Shown here piece by piece: positions 1-7,973 of a stretch of DNA of 64,000 bases (positions are counted from its first letter, which is position 1; each line of letters starts with the position of its first letter). The notes under the pieces were generated by a model that ran no database searches, had not been told where the DNA came from, and saw only the letters and a program-made list of their open reading frames with translations. Where the stretch lies: contig NZ_CAKRAS010000001.1 in assembly GCF_934295145.1 (NCBI RefSeq), forward strand, positions 1 through 64,000. Direction: 5' to 3'. Position numbers and translations under genes: made by a program. This stretch comes from an uncultured Eubacterium sp. Lineage in GTDB: Bacteria; Bacillota; Clostridia; Lachnospirales; Lachnospiraceae.

Positions 1-216
1 CCGGTTGCAGGCGATGCGGATGTTATCCTTGTTCCGAATATCCAGGTTGGAAATATTCTTGGAAAATCCATCACAATCATTGCACAGGGTAACATGGCAG
101 GCTTCGTAGTTGGTGCTCAGGTACCGATCGTATTCTGCTCCAGAGGATCTTCTGCAAAAGAAAAATTCCTTTCTCTTGCATTAGCAGCAGCAGTAAGTGC
201 CGGCAAAAACAAATAA
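1..216 (+). CDS. ptb: Phosphate butyryltransferase, C-terminal 71 residues (5' end outside window)
   Basis: The reading frame is open from base 1 and ends at TAA 214-216. The segment carries the end of a phosphate acetyl/butyryltransferase-like fold, with PNIQVGNILGK near its start and VPIVFCSRGSSAKEKF before the C-terminus. In the Ptb family this enzyme exchanges CoA of butyryl-CoA for phosphate in the cytosol. The assignment rests mainly on the immediate downstream butyrate kinase, whose start lies 10 bases after this stop, the usual ptb-buk operon. Phosphotransacetylase is the alternative, but the kinase partner makes it less likely. Partial only because of the window edge. Confidence 0.82.
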   Translation, partial: PVAGDADVILVPNIQVGNILGKSITIIAQGNMAGFVVGAQVPIVFCSRGSSAKEKFLSLALAAAVSAGKNK

Positions 217-226
217 GGAGACTCAC

Positions 227-1303
227 ATGGAAAAAATCTTAGTCATGAACCCGGGTTCCACTTCCACAAAAATTGCGGTTTATCAGGATGAGACACCGTT
301 ATTTGTAGAGAGTATTGAGCATTCCCAGGATGAGTTAAAGCCTTTTGAAAATATTATTGATCAGTATGAGATGCGTAAAGATCTGATTGTTGCAACCATG
401 GAAAAAAATGGAGTGTACAAAGAAGATCTGACCGCAATCGTATCCCGTGGTGGACTGCTTCCACCGATCAAAGCAGGTGCTTACCGTGTAAACGAAGATA
501 TGGTATGGCAGCTTACCTATGCTCCGCAGAATGAGCATGCATCCAACCTTGGTGCAGTTATCGCAAATGCGATTGCTACAGAACTTGACATTCCGGCTTA
601 TATTTATGATGCAGTAACCGTGGATGAGTTAGAGCCACTTGCAAAAGTGACCGGTTTACCGGAGATGCAGCGTAAAGGTATGGGACATAACCTGAATATG
701 CGTGCCGCTGCTATGAAATATGCAAAAGAGAACAACAAACCATACAGTGATATTTCTGTAATTGTTGCACATCTGGGTGGTGGAATTACATTATCCCTGC
801 ACCACAAAGGTCAGATTGTTGATATGATCTCTGATGATGAAGGACCTTTCTCACCGGAGCGTGCCGGCGGACTGCCTGCATTCCAGGTGATTGATATGGC
901 TACCCGTGAAGGCATGGGTAAAAAAGCCATGATGAAAAAAGTAAAAACACAGGGTGGCCTTATGGGGTACTTTGGTGTGAATGATACAAGAATCGTTGAA
1001 AAAATGATGATGGATGGCGATGAAAAAGCCAAACTTATCTATGATGCAATGATCTTAAATGTAGCAAGAAATGTTGCAAAACTTGCTGTTTATGTGGACG
1101 GTAAAGTTGACAATATTATTCTGACTGGTGGCATTGCATACTCTGAGTATTTTACAAAAGAAGTTGCAAAGCGTGTCGAGTTTATCGCACCGGTGATTGT
1201 ATATGCCGGAGAAAATGAGATGGAGTCTCTTGCACTTGGTGCACTGCGTGTTCAGCGTGGAGAAGAGGAAGCCAAGACATTTACAAAGGTTGTACCACAG
1301 TAA
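227..1303 (+). CDS. buk: Butyrate kinase
   Basis: 358-residue ASKHA-fold kinase converting butyryl phosphate and ADP to butyrate and ATP, the last step of the Ptb-Buk butyrate pathway. The acetate/butyrate kinase signatures are present: NPGSTSTKIAVY at the N-terminus, VSRGGLLPPI, MGHNLNMRAAA, the phosphate-binding AHLGGGITLS and LTGGIAYS. Length fits the family (about 355-360). I chose ATG 227 because AAGGAG lies at 215-220; a GTG at 197 inside the end of ptb would add an extension foreign to the family. Co-transcribed with ptb and followed by an intrinsic terminator. A branched-chain fatty-acid kinase role is possible, since homologues overlap in substrate range. Confidence 0.93.
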   Translation: MEKILVMNPGSTSTKIAVYQDETPLFVESIEHSQDELKPFENIIDQYEMRKDLIVATMEKNGVYKEDLTAIVSRGGLLPPIKAGAYRVNEDMVWQLTYAPQNEHASNLGAVIANAIATELDIPAYIYDAVTVDELEPLAKVTGLPEMQRKGMGHNLNMRAAAMKYAKENNKPYSDISVIVAHLGGGITLSLHHKGQIVDMISDDEGPFSPERAGGLPAFQVIDMATREGMGKKAMMKKVKTQGGLMGYFGVNDTRIVEKMMMDGDEKAKLIYDAMILNVARNVAKLAVYVDGKVDNIILTGGIAYSEYFTKEVAKRVEFIAPVIVYAGENEMESLALGALRVQRGEEEAKTFTKVVPQ

Positions 1304-1361
1304 AACGCAGAAAAATCTATCAGGTTTTTCTGATTCCCAAAATTATACCTATCCGAAGAAA

Positions 1362-1387
1362 ACTCCTGAGAAATCAGGGGTTTTTTT
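1362..1387 (+). terminator. Intrinsic terminator after buk
   Basis: An 8-bp stem (ACTCCTGA / TCAGGGGT, one G-U) with a GAAA loop is followed by seven T. It lies 58 bases after the buk stop and ends the ptb-buk transcript. Confidence 0.85.
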
Positions 1388-1671
1388 CAATACGTAGAAA
1401 TTTTTCACAAGCGAATAATCATTCATAGAAATGAAAAAGTATACGAAAGCAGAGATGTGTAGAGTGCTGTGATTCTGAGAAGAATATGTCAGCTTTGGCT
1501 GACCAGAATCACGCACGAAGTCTCATGTGCGTTCGACTTGAATATAAGGCAAAAATGTATCCTTTATATACATATCGTTTAAAAATTATCAATATTTTAT
1601 ACAAAAAATGCATAATTATTAGCTGGTGAGTGATGTATATGAATTAGAACAAAGATATATGCAGAAAGTAG
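1388..1671. other. Non-coding stretch with a nested hairpin upstream of nfnAB
   Basis: No credible gene was seen here. A nested inverted repeat lies at 1464-1516: outer arms GTGATTCTG (1469-1477) and CAGAATCAC (1504-1512), extended by GTGC (1464-1467)/GCAC (1513-1516), enclosing GTCAGC-tttg-GCTGAC (1488-1503). The same GCAC can instead pair with GTGC at 1527-1530, so two alternative folds are possible. No T-run follows. It could be a leader or processing structure, or a degenerate repeat. Confidence 0.5.
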
Positions 1672-1700
1672 TTGAAAAACGTCAAAAATCTGTATACAAT
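1672..1700 (+). promoter_or_regulatory. SigA-type promoter for nfnAB
   Basis: TTGAAA (1672-1677), a 17-base spacer and TACAAT (1695-1700). The nfnA start is 41 bases further, with AGGAGG just ahead of it. Confidence 0.7.
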
Positions 1701-1741
1701 ATAAAAAGTAAGTTAATTCATTAACAATAGAGGAGGTCCTT

Positions 1742-2632
1742 ATGTATAAGATTTTAGAACGTAAGCAGTTAGCTGATAAAATCTATTATATGGTAGTAAA
1801 TGCACCGAGAGTAGCTAAATCCTGTTTGCCGGGACAGTTTGTAATAGTAAAAATGGATGAGATTGGCGAGCGTATTCCGCTGACAATTTGTGATTATGAC
1901 AGAGAGGCAGGAACCGTTACCATTGTATTTCAGGTAGTGGGTGCTTCCACAGAGCGTATGACATCTCTTTATGAGGGAGATTCCTTCCAGGATTTCGTTG
2001 GACCGCTGGGATGTCCATCTGAGCTCGTTGAGGAAGATGTAGAAGAACTGAAAAAGAAAAAACTTATGTTTGTGGCAGGTGGTGTTGGAGCAGCACCGGT
2101 TTATCCACAGGTAAAATGGATGCATGAGCATGGTATTGATGTAGATGTTGTTGTCGGAGCAAAAAATCATGAGATGCTGATTCTTGAGGATGAGATGAAA
2201 GCAGTAGCAGGCAATCTGTATGTATGTACTGACGATGGAAGTTATGGTATCCCAGGTATGGTTACCACAGCAATCGAGGAACTGGCAGAGAAATCTGAAC
2301 AGCCGTATGATGTATGTGTAGCAATCGGACCGATGATCATGATGAAATTTGTATGTCTGCTTACCAAAAAGCTGAACATTCCGACGATTGTTTCCATGAA
2401 CCCGATCATGGTAGACGGTACAGGTATGTGTGGTGCATGCCGTTTACAGGTGGGTGATGAAATCAAATTTGCATGTGTAGACGGACCGGAGTTTGACGGA
2501 CATCTGGTTGATTTTGACCAGGCAATGAAACGTCAGCAGATGTACAAGACAGAGGAGGGACGTGCGATCCTGAAACTGCGTGAAGGTGATACACATCATG
2601 GTGGATGCGGAAACTGCGGAGGTGACAACTAA
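1742..2632 (+). CDS. nfnA: NADH-dependent ferredoxin:NADP+ oxidoreductase, small (FAD/[2Fe-2S]) subunit
   Basis: 296 residues, cytosolic. The family combines an FAD-binding barrel (here ERIPLTICDY near residue 43), an NAD-binding domain (FVAGGVGAAPVYPQ) and a C-terminal [2Fe-2S] site (GTGMCGACRLQ and a later FACVDGPEF). In NfnAB this subunit binds NAD(H) and works with NfnB to couple NADH and reduced ferredoxin oxidation to NADP+ reduction by electron bifurcation. An unusual Cys/Gly tail, HHGGCGNCGG, ends the protein. The gene overlaps the next one by a single base (TAATG), implying translational coupling. Older annotation of such proteins is dihydroorotate dehydrogenase electron-transfer subunit or sulfide dehydrogenase beta subunit. 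No pyrD partner is adjacent, so Nfn is preferred. Confidence 0.85.
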   Translation: MYKILERKQLADKIYYMVVNAPRVAKSCLPGQFVIVKMDEIGERIPLTICDYDREAGTVTIVFQVVGASTERMTSLYEGDSFQDFVGPLGCPSELVEEDVEELKKKKLMFVAGGVGAAPVYPQVKWMHEHGIDVDVVVGAKNHEMLILEDEMKAVAGNLYVCTDDGSYGIPGMVTTAIEELAEKSEQPYDVCVAIGPMIMMKFVCLLTKKLNIPTIVSMNPIMVDGTGMCGACRLQVGDEIKFACVDGPEFDGHLVDFDQAMKRQQMYKTEEGRAILKLREGDTHHGGCGNCGGDN

Positions 2633-4017
2633 TGGATATGTTAAAAAAAGTTCCTGTAAGAGAGCAGGATCCAAAGGTAAGAGCAACAAATTTTGAAGAA
2701 GTTTGTTATGGATATAATAAAGAAGAAGCAATGATGGAGGCACAGAGATGTTTCGGATGTAAAAATGCGAAATGTATCGAAGGTTGTCCGGTTTCTATCG
2801 ACATCCCTGCATTTATCGGAAGAGTAAAAGTTGGAGAGATTGAGGAGGCTTACAAAATTCTGTCTCAGTACACATCTCTTCCTGCTACTTGTGGACGTGT
2901 ATGCCCACAGGAGAACCAGTGTGAAGGAAAATGTATCCGCGGAATCAAAGGCGAGGCCGTTTCCATCGGTAAATTAGAGCGTTTTGTAGCAGATGCAGCT
3001 GCAAAATTCCATTATCGTCAGCAGGATCCGGCTCCGGCAAACGGACACAAGATCGCAATCGTAGGTTCTGGCCCTGCAGGTCTGGCCTGTGCAGGTGAGC
3101 TGGCAAGAATGGGATGTGATGTAACTATTTTTGAAGCATTACATGAGCCGGGTGGAGTACTTCGTTACGGTATTCCGGAGTTCCGTCTTCCGAAAAAACG
3201 GATTGTTGCAAGAGAAATCGATAATGTAACAGATCTGGGTGTAAAAATTGAAACAAACGTAGTGATCGGTAAAGCAGTAACTGTTGACCAGCTGATCGAT
3301 GAGGAAGGTTTTGAGGCTGTATTTATCGGCTCCGGAGCAGGTCTTCCGAAATTCATGGGTATTGAGGGTGAGAACGCAAACGGCGTATTTTCCGCAAATG
3401 AGTACCTGACAAGAAATAACCTGATGAGCGCATACAGAGAAGATTACGATACACCAATTCACGGCGGCAAGAAAGTAGCTGTTGTCGGTGGTGGTAACGT
3501 AGCAATGGATGCTGCAAGAACAGCACTCCGTCTCGGCGCAGAAGTTCATATTGTATACAGAAGAAGTGAAGCAGAGCTTCCGGCCCGTGTGGAAGAAGTT
3601 CATCACGCAAAAGAAGAAGGTATTATCTTTGATCTTCTGACAAATCCGGTTAAAATCCATGAGGATGAGAACGGATGGGTATCCGGTCTGGAATGTGTCC
3701 GCATGGAGCTTGGTGAGCCGGATGAGTCTGGCAGAAGACGTCCACAGGTAATTCCGGATTCCAACTTCGTCCTGGATGTTGATACTGTTATCATGTCTCT
3801 GGGAACATCTCCAAACCCGTTGATTTCTTCAACAACAGAGGGTCTGGAAGTAAATAAATGGAAATGTATCGTAGCTGATGAGCAGAACGGAAAGACAACA
3901 AAAGAAGGTGTCTATGCCGGTGGTGATGCAGTTACAGGTGCCGCAACTGTTATCCTTGCAATGGGTGCCGGAAAACATGCAGCACATGCAATTTATGAGT
4001 ATGTGACAAACAAATAA
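2632..4017 (+). CDS. nfnB: NADPH-binding large subunit of NfnAB / glutamate synthase small-subunit homologue
   Basis: 461 residues. The N-terminal Cys-rich region (CFGCKNAKCIEGCPV, then CGRVCPQENQCEGKC) should hold two [4Fe-4S] clusters. An FAD Rossmann motif follows (IVGSGPAGLACAGELARMG), then an NADPH-binding motif (VVGGGNVAMDAARTALRLG) and a YRRSEAELPAR segment. This is the GltD-like family. No large glutamate synthase subunit is nearby, whereas nfnA directly precedes it, so a bifurcating transhydrogenase supplying NADPH is the better reading. Its job fits a fermenter that makes butyrate and must balance NADH, ferredoxin and NADPH. It ends before a bidirectional terminator. Confidence 0.87.
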   Translation: MDMLKKVPVREQDPKVRATNFEEVCYGYNKEEAMMEAQRCFGCKNAKCIEGCPVSIDIPAFIGRVKVGEIEEAYKILSQYTSLPATCGRVCPQENQCEGKCIRGIKGEAVSIGKLERFVADAAAKFHYRQQDPAPANGHKIAIVGSGPAGLACAGELARMGCDVTIFEALHEPGGVLRYGIPEFRLPKKRIVAREIDNVTDLGVKIETNVVIGKAVTVDQLIDEEGFEAVFIGSGAGLPKFMGIEGENANGVFSANEYLTRNNLMSAYREDYDTPIHGGKKVAVVGGGNVAMDAARTALRLGAEVHIVYRRSEAELPARVEEVHHAKEEGIIFDLLTNPVKIHEDENGWVSGLECVRMELGEPDESGRRRPQVIPDSNFVLDVDTVIMSLGTSPNPLISSTTEGLEVNKWKCIVADEQNGKTTKEGVYAGGDAVTGAATVILAMGAGKHAAHAIYEYVTNK

Positions 4018-4094
4018 GTCACACATTATCCAACGTAAGTTACACAGGCAGGAAAACTCCGCCTTGTTTGTAGCTATATAATATCCTATCCTAA

Positions 4095-4127
4095 TACAAA
4101 AAAAGCTGCGAAAGCAGCTTTTTTTGT
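4095..4127. terminator. Bidirectional terminator between nfnB and the HxlR gene
   Basis: The stem GCTGC-GAAA-GCAGC is flanked by a run of A on the left and T on the right, so it can stop nfnB (plus) and the convergent HxlR gene (minus). Confidence 0.85.
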
Positions 4128-4137
4128 ATGTATTCTT

Positions 4138-4566
4138 TTATTTTTCATCCTCAGCAGAAGGATGCTTTTTCATATATGTATCCATAACGTCTTGCAACTG
4201 ATCACGATATTTCAGTTCTGTATGTACCTTAAAGGCATCCGGATCAATCGGGAGATTCAGATCGGTGAGTCTGCGGATACTCCAGATATAAAGGATATCC
4301 AGAGCAGGGATCAGATCTTCGCCTAATGGAGTCAAGATATATTCGACTTTCAACGGAATTGTATTGTACTGAATTCTCTGAACAAGTCCGTCATGTGTCA
4401 GTTCTTTTAACTGCTGGCTTAATACTTTTTCACTGACGCCCAGCGTTTTCTTGGTTTCGTTAAAACGTATTTTCCCATAATGATGAATGTGGTGAAGAAT
4501 GGTCATTTTCCACTTACCGGATATACAATTTGTAACAAAATGATAGGGGTTGACAGTTTGCTGCAT
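4138..4566 (-). CDS. HxlR-family winged-helix transcriptional regulator
   Basis: 142 residues with an HxlR (PF01638-type) winged helix. CISGKWKMTILHHI opens the domain, FNETKKTLGVSEKVLSQQLKEL is the recognition region (helix-turn-helix about residues 35-60) and LTHDGLVQRI leads into the wing. HxlR proteins are small cytosolic dimers that often sense redox or electrophile stress and usually control a divergent neighbour. Here the neighbour is a Cys-rich redox-type protein starting at 4763. GGAGGTG precedes the start on the minus strand. The regulatory target is inferred from divergence only. Confidence 0.85.
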   Translation of the reverse strand: MQQTVNPYHFVTNCISGKWKMTILHHIHHYGKIRFNETKKTLGVSEKVLSQQLKELTHDGLVQRIQYNTIPLKVEYILTPLGEDLIPALDILYIWSIRRLTDLNLPIDPDAFKVHTELKYRDQLQDVMDTYMKKHPSAEDEK

Positions 4567-4762
4567 ATAATGTATTTCACCTCCGAAATTTTTCTTTTTG
4601 TTAAAAAATTAATTTTATTTAGCTTAAAAAAGTAATTTAGTATCAAAAGGGTAACCATAGTGTACCAGTTTCTTATGGAAAATTCAATGGATTTCAGGCA
4701 AAAAAACATAAAAAGAGTATAAATTGTGCTATAATAAGTGTAGAAAAACCAGGAGGAGACAG

Positions 4763-5182
4763 ATGAAAACAATTGAAGAACGTGTGGCGGAAATCAAAGA
4801 AAAGCACGGAAAAGGATATAATTGTGCACAGATCGTGCTTTGTGCATATGCGGATGAACTTGGAATGGATGAAGAAACGCTGTTTCGCATTTCCGAAGGA
4901 TTCGGAGCAGGCATGGGAGGCATGATGGAGACATGCGGTGCTGTGACGGCGATGTTTATGGCACTTGGACTGGCAAACAGTTCCGGAGATCTGCAAGCCT
5001 GTGATACAAAGGCACAGACGATGGGGAAAGTAAGGGAACTGGCTGCAAAATTTAAGGAGAAAAATGGATCGATCGTATGCCGGGAACTGAAAGGTGTTGG
5101 TACTGGGAAAGTACTGCGCAGCTGTGATGGCTGTATTGAAGATGGAATTCGCATTCTGGGGGAATATCTTCTGGACAATTAA
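4763..5182 (+). CDS. C_GCAxxG_C_C family putative redox protein
   Basis: 139 residues, no signal peptide. The conserved cysteines of the C_GCAxxG_C_C family are visible: YNCAQ near residue 20, METCGAVTA, an internal CDTK, IVCRELKG and RSCDGC near the C-terminus. Members are thought to be redox-active or metal-binding, but the reaction is not established. ATG 4763 is chosen because AGGAGGA lies at 4751-4757; an in-frame ATG at 4724 has no ribosome-binding site. Divergent from the HxlR regulator, so co-regulation is likely. A terminator made of a dispersed repeat follows. Confidence 0.8.
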   Translation: MKTIEERVAEIKEKHGKGYNCAQIVLCAYADELGMDEETLFRISEGFGAGMGGMMETCGAVTAMFMALGLANSSGDLQACDTKAQTMGKVRELAAKFKEKNGSIVCRELKGVGTGKVLRSCDGCIEDGIRILGEYLLDN

Positions 5183-5203
5183 GTGTTGAGTGGTAAAACG
5201 GAT

Positions 5204-5272
5204 GAAAAAAGAGCGGAAAAAGTATCCTGCCGGCTGAGACGCCTTGCTGGATATTTTTTTCGCTCTTTTTCC
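5204..5272 (+). terminator. Two-tier terminator hairpin containing repeat element A, copy 1
   Basis: Outer arms AAAAAAGAGCG (5205-5215) and CGCTCTTTTT (5261-5270) enclose an inner repeat at 5216-5260: AAAAAGTATCC, then GACGCCTTGC and GGATATTTTTTT. The inner unit has a second copy at 14356-14402. Confidence 0.75.
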
Positions 5273-5273
5273 G

Positions 5274-5302
5274 GCATATCTTGGGAGGATATCGCATATT
5301 CA
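5274..5302 (+). promoter_or_regulatory. Candidate sigma-E promoter of spoIVA
   Basis: GCATATC (5274-5280), a 14-base spacer and CATATTCA (5295-5302) resemble the mother-cell sigma-E pattern (ATA-type -35 and CATAnnnT -10). It sits about 28 bases before the spoIVA start. SpoIVA is a known sigma-E target in Bacillus. The match is by eye only. Confidence 0.45.
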
Positions 5303-5329
5303 TGAGTAGAAGAGGAGAGGATGACTGCT

Positions 5330-6802
5330 ATGATGAATATGAATGTTTATGAGAATATTACAGCCAGAACAGGCGGAGATATTTACCTTGGAGTGGTTGG
5401 ACCGGTGCGCACCGGAAAGTCTACGTTTATCAAGCGCTTTATGGATGTGATGGTGCTGCCACAGATGGAGGATTCCGCAGCGAAGAAGCGGACGGTGGAT
5501 GAACTTCCACAGTCGGCGCAGGGAAAAACGATTATGACGACGGAACCGAAGTTTATTCCAAGAGAGGCCGTAAGCCTTCAGTTGGAGGATGATGTGACTG
5601 CAAAGGTGAAGCTGATCGATTGTGTCGGTTATCTGATCGACGGGGTAAATGGCCATATGGAAGAGGGCAGTGAGCGGATGGTGAAGACACCATGGTTTGA
5701 CCATGAAATTCCTTTTTCGAAAGCGGCACAGATTGGAACGGAAAAGGTGATACGTGAGCATGCGACCATTGGAATTCTTGTGACGACAGATGGAAGTTTT
5801 ACGGAAATCCCAAGAGAAAATTATGTTCCGGCGGAAGAGCGGACAGTCCAGGAACTGAAAAAAATTGGAAAACCCTTTGTGGTTTTGATGAATACCCCGC
5901 GACCACACAGCAGTGAGTCTCAGCGTCTGACAAAGGAACTGCAGGAAAAATATGGTGTTTCAGTACTCCCGGTAAATTGCGAGCAGTTGAAACAGGAAGA
6001 TATCTGTAAAATTTTGCAGGAGGTATTGTATGAATTTCCGGTGACAGAGCTTAATTTTTATCTGCCAAAATGGGTGGAGATGCTGCCGATATCCCATAAG
6101 ATTAAAGCAGCAGCTATTGAAGAAGCACGCAGGATTCTGGAACAGGCGGAACAGATGAAGGATATTGCAGGTGTTGTCTTTGAACCGGAAAAAGAAGAAA
6201 TCTTATCGATCCGGCTGGAAGTGACGGATCTGGCGTGCGGTACGGCAAAAATCTGTTTTCAGGTGGATGACAGTTATTATTATGAAAATATCAGTGAACT
6301 GGCGGGCGTTCCGATTCATGGGGAATATGAACTGATTTCACTGATCCGGGAACTGTCAGCGAAAAAAGAAGCGTATGCGCAGGTGGCAGAGGCCATGGAA
6401 AGTGTCCAGCGTACCGGCTACGGAGTGGTTTCCCCTTCGATGAAAGAAATTTCTGTGGAAGAACCGGAGCTGATCCGGCATGGTGGACAGTATGGAGTGC
6501 GTCTGAAAGCCTCATCGCCATCGATACATATGATCCGGGCGAATATAGAGACAGAGATCGCACCGATCATTGGCAGCGAAGAACAGGCAAAGGATCTGGT
6601 TTCTTATATCAAGGAAAACGAGAATACACCAGAAGGCTTGTGGAAAACAAATATTTTCGGGAAGTCACTGGGAGAACTGGTGGAAGATGGCATCCGCAGG
6701 AAAATCACGATGATGGATGAGGAAAGTCAGCAGAAACTGCAGGATACGATGAAGAAAATCGTCAATGACAATAACGGTGGACTCGTATGTATTATATTGT
6801 AG
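5330..6802 (+). CDS. spoIVA: Stage IV sporulation protein A (spore-coat morphogenetic ATPase)
   Basis: 490 residues, close to the 492 of the Bacillus protein. SpoIVA polymerises on the outer forespore membrane using ATP hydrolysis and forms the platform for the coat. The N-terminal TRAFAC-type P-loop has GPVRTGKST at residues 24-32, followed by VKLIDCVGYLID as the Walker B region. The C-terminus CIIL closes the usual anchoring domain. Three starts are possible: 5321, 5330 and 5333. The AGGAGAGG at 5313-5320 abuts 5321, so 5330 has the better spacing. Monocistronic, behind a candidate sigma-E promoter and ahead of a long inverted repeat. Confidence 0.95.
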   Translation: MMNMNVYENITARTGGDIYLGVVGPVRTGKSTFIKRFMDVMVLPQMEDSAAKKRTVDELPQSAQGKTIMTTEPKFIPREAVSLQLEDDVTAKVKLIDCVGYLIDGVNGHMEEGSERMVKTPWFDHEIPFSKAAQIGTEKVIREHATIGILVTTDGSFTEIPRENYVPAEERTVQELKKIGKPFVVLMNTPRPHSSESQRLTKELQEKYGVSVLPVNCEQLKQEDICKILQEVLYEFPVTELNFYLPKWVEMLPISHKIKAAAIEEARRILEQAEQMKDIAGVVFEPEKEEILSIRLEVTDLACGTAKICFQVDDSYYYENISELAGVPIHGEYELISLIRELSAKKEAYAQVAEAMESVQRTGYGVVSPSMKEISVEEPELIRHGGQYGVRLKASSPSIHMIRANIETEIAPIIGSEEQAKDLVSYIKENENTPEGLWKTNIFGKSLGELVEDGIRRKITMMDEESQQKLQDTMKKIVNDNNGGLVCIIL

Positions 6803-7012
6803 ATCCAGAAGAGATATTATGAGAAAGTTCGTCAGAAGTATCACAGAAGGCGCTTTAGCCAGTGGGATACTTCTGATGGACTTTCGTACTATATAGATTT
6901 GGGTGTCAAAACATCAAAATCGTGATTATACGGATTGTTCCATGCTTTGCACTCCCACAATTCTTCCCGCTATTCGCTATTCGCATATCGCGGGATGAAA
7001 AGCCCCATAGAC
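6803..7012. other. Non-coding stretch after spoIVA with a long imperfect hairpin
   Basis: No gene was seen. 6823-6885 is a long inverted repeat: GAAAGT...TCAGAAGTATC (6823-6842) against GATACTTCTGA...ACTTTC (6866-6885), with a 23-base loop holding GGCGCTTTAGCC. No T-run follows, so it is a weak candidate terminator for spoIVA. A second weak stem, CCCGC / GCGGG, lies at 6966-6994. Confidence 0.5.
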
Positions 7013-7041
7013 TTGTTCATTTTGAGATTTTGTGGTATTAT
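7013..7041 (+). promoter_or_regulatory. SigA-type promoter for the purine salvage run
   Basis: TTGTTC (7013-7018), a 17-base spacer and TATTAT (7036-7041), 66 bases before the start of the nucleoside phosphorylase gene. Confidence 0.5.
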
Positions 7042-7106
7042 AATTTACTATCTATGTGAAAAGTATAACGATTCGACATAAACAGAGAAAAAAGGAGAAG
7101 GTTAGC

Positions 7107-7946
7107 ATGAGTGAGGTATATGATAAATTACGGAGATGTTATCACAGCGTGAGAGAAAAGATATCCTTTGAACCGCAGGTGGCATTAATCCTCGGATCAG
7201 GACTTGGTGATTATGCCGAGCAGCAGGTTCAGGTGGAGGCGGTTCTGGATTATCATGACATCGAAGGATTTCCGGTTTCTACGGTTCTGGGACACAAAGG
7301 CCGTTTTGTGTTTGGCTATATTCAAAACATTCCGGTCGTGATCATGCAGGGGCGTGTTCACTATTATGAAGGTTATGATATGCAGGATGTAGTGCTCCCA
7401 ACGCGACTGATGGGAATGCTTGGAGCCAAAGTATTGTTCCTGACTAATGCGGCCGGTGGAATGCAGGATGATATGAAGGCAGGGGATTTTATGCTGATCA
7501 CCGGACATATTTCCAGTTTTGTGCCATCACCGCTGATCGGACCGAATATCGAAGAACTCGGAACCCGCTTCCCGGATATGAGCGAGGTTTATAAAAAAGA
7601 TCTGCAGGAAATTATACGAAATACAGCAAAGAATTGTGGAATTCTGTTAAAAGAAGGTGTGTATGTACAGACTAGTGGACCGAATTATGAGACACCGGAG
7701 GAGATACGAATGTACAAAATCCTCGGTGCGGATGCGGTTGGCATGAGTACCGCCTGCGAGGCAATGGCAGCGAACCATATGGGAATGCGTGTCTGTGGTA
7801 TTTCCTGTATTTCCAATCTGGCGGCAGGCATTTCGAAAAATCCGCTGACCCATGCCGAAATTCAGGAGACGGCAGACCGCGTAGCACCAATGTTTCAGCA
7901 ACTGATCACGGAATCAGTGGTGAATATTGCAAAAACAATAGAATAA
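7107..7946 (+). CDS. punA: Purine nucleoside phosphorylase
   Basis: 279 residues, trimeric PNP/MTAP family. It cleaves purine (deoxy)nucleosides with phosphate to base and (deoxy)ribose-1-phosphate in the cytosol. Motifs: LILGSGLG near the N-terminus, GHKGRFVFG, MQGRVHYYEGY, TNAAGG, SGPNYETPEEIRM and GADAVGMSTACEA. ATG 7107 is chosen because AAAGGAGAAGG precedes it; an in-frame ATG at 7056 lacks a ribosome-binding site. It leads a run with an amidohydrolase 27 bases downstream. The deoB gene at 20 kb can feed the ribose-1-phosphate product into the pentose phosphate pool. Confidence 0.93.
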   Translation: MSEVYDKLRRCYHSVREKISFEPQVALILGSGLGDYAEQQVQVEAVLDYHDIEGFPVSTVLGHKGRFVFGYIQNIPVVIMQGRVHYYEGYDMQDVVLPTRLMGMLGAKVLFLTNAAGGMQDDMKAGDFMLITGHISSFVPSPLIGPNIEELGTRFPDMSEVYKKDLQEIIRNTAKNCGILLKEGVYVQTSGPNYETPEEIRMYKILGADAVGMSTACEAMAANHMGMRVCGISCISNLAAGISKNPLTHAEIQETADRVAPMFQQLITESVVNIAKTIE

Positions 7947-7973
7947 TAGAAACAAAATGAGAAAGGAAAGAAG

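Noticed and set aside
3139..3660. 173-residue antisense ORF within nfnB
   Set aside because: Shadow frame of a well-conserved enzyme gene.
6890..7106. Purine riboswitch before the nucleoside phosphorylase
   Set aside because: No purine-aptamer core or terminator was found; only a plain promoter and weak stems.
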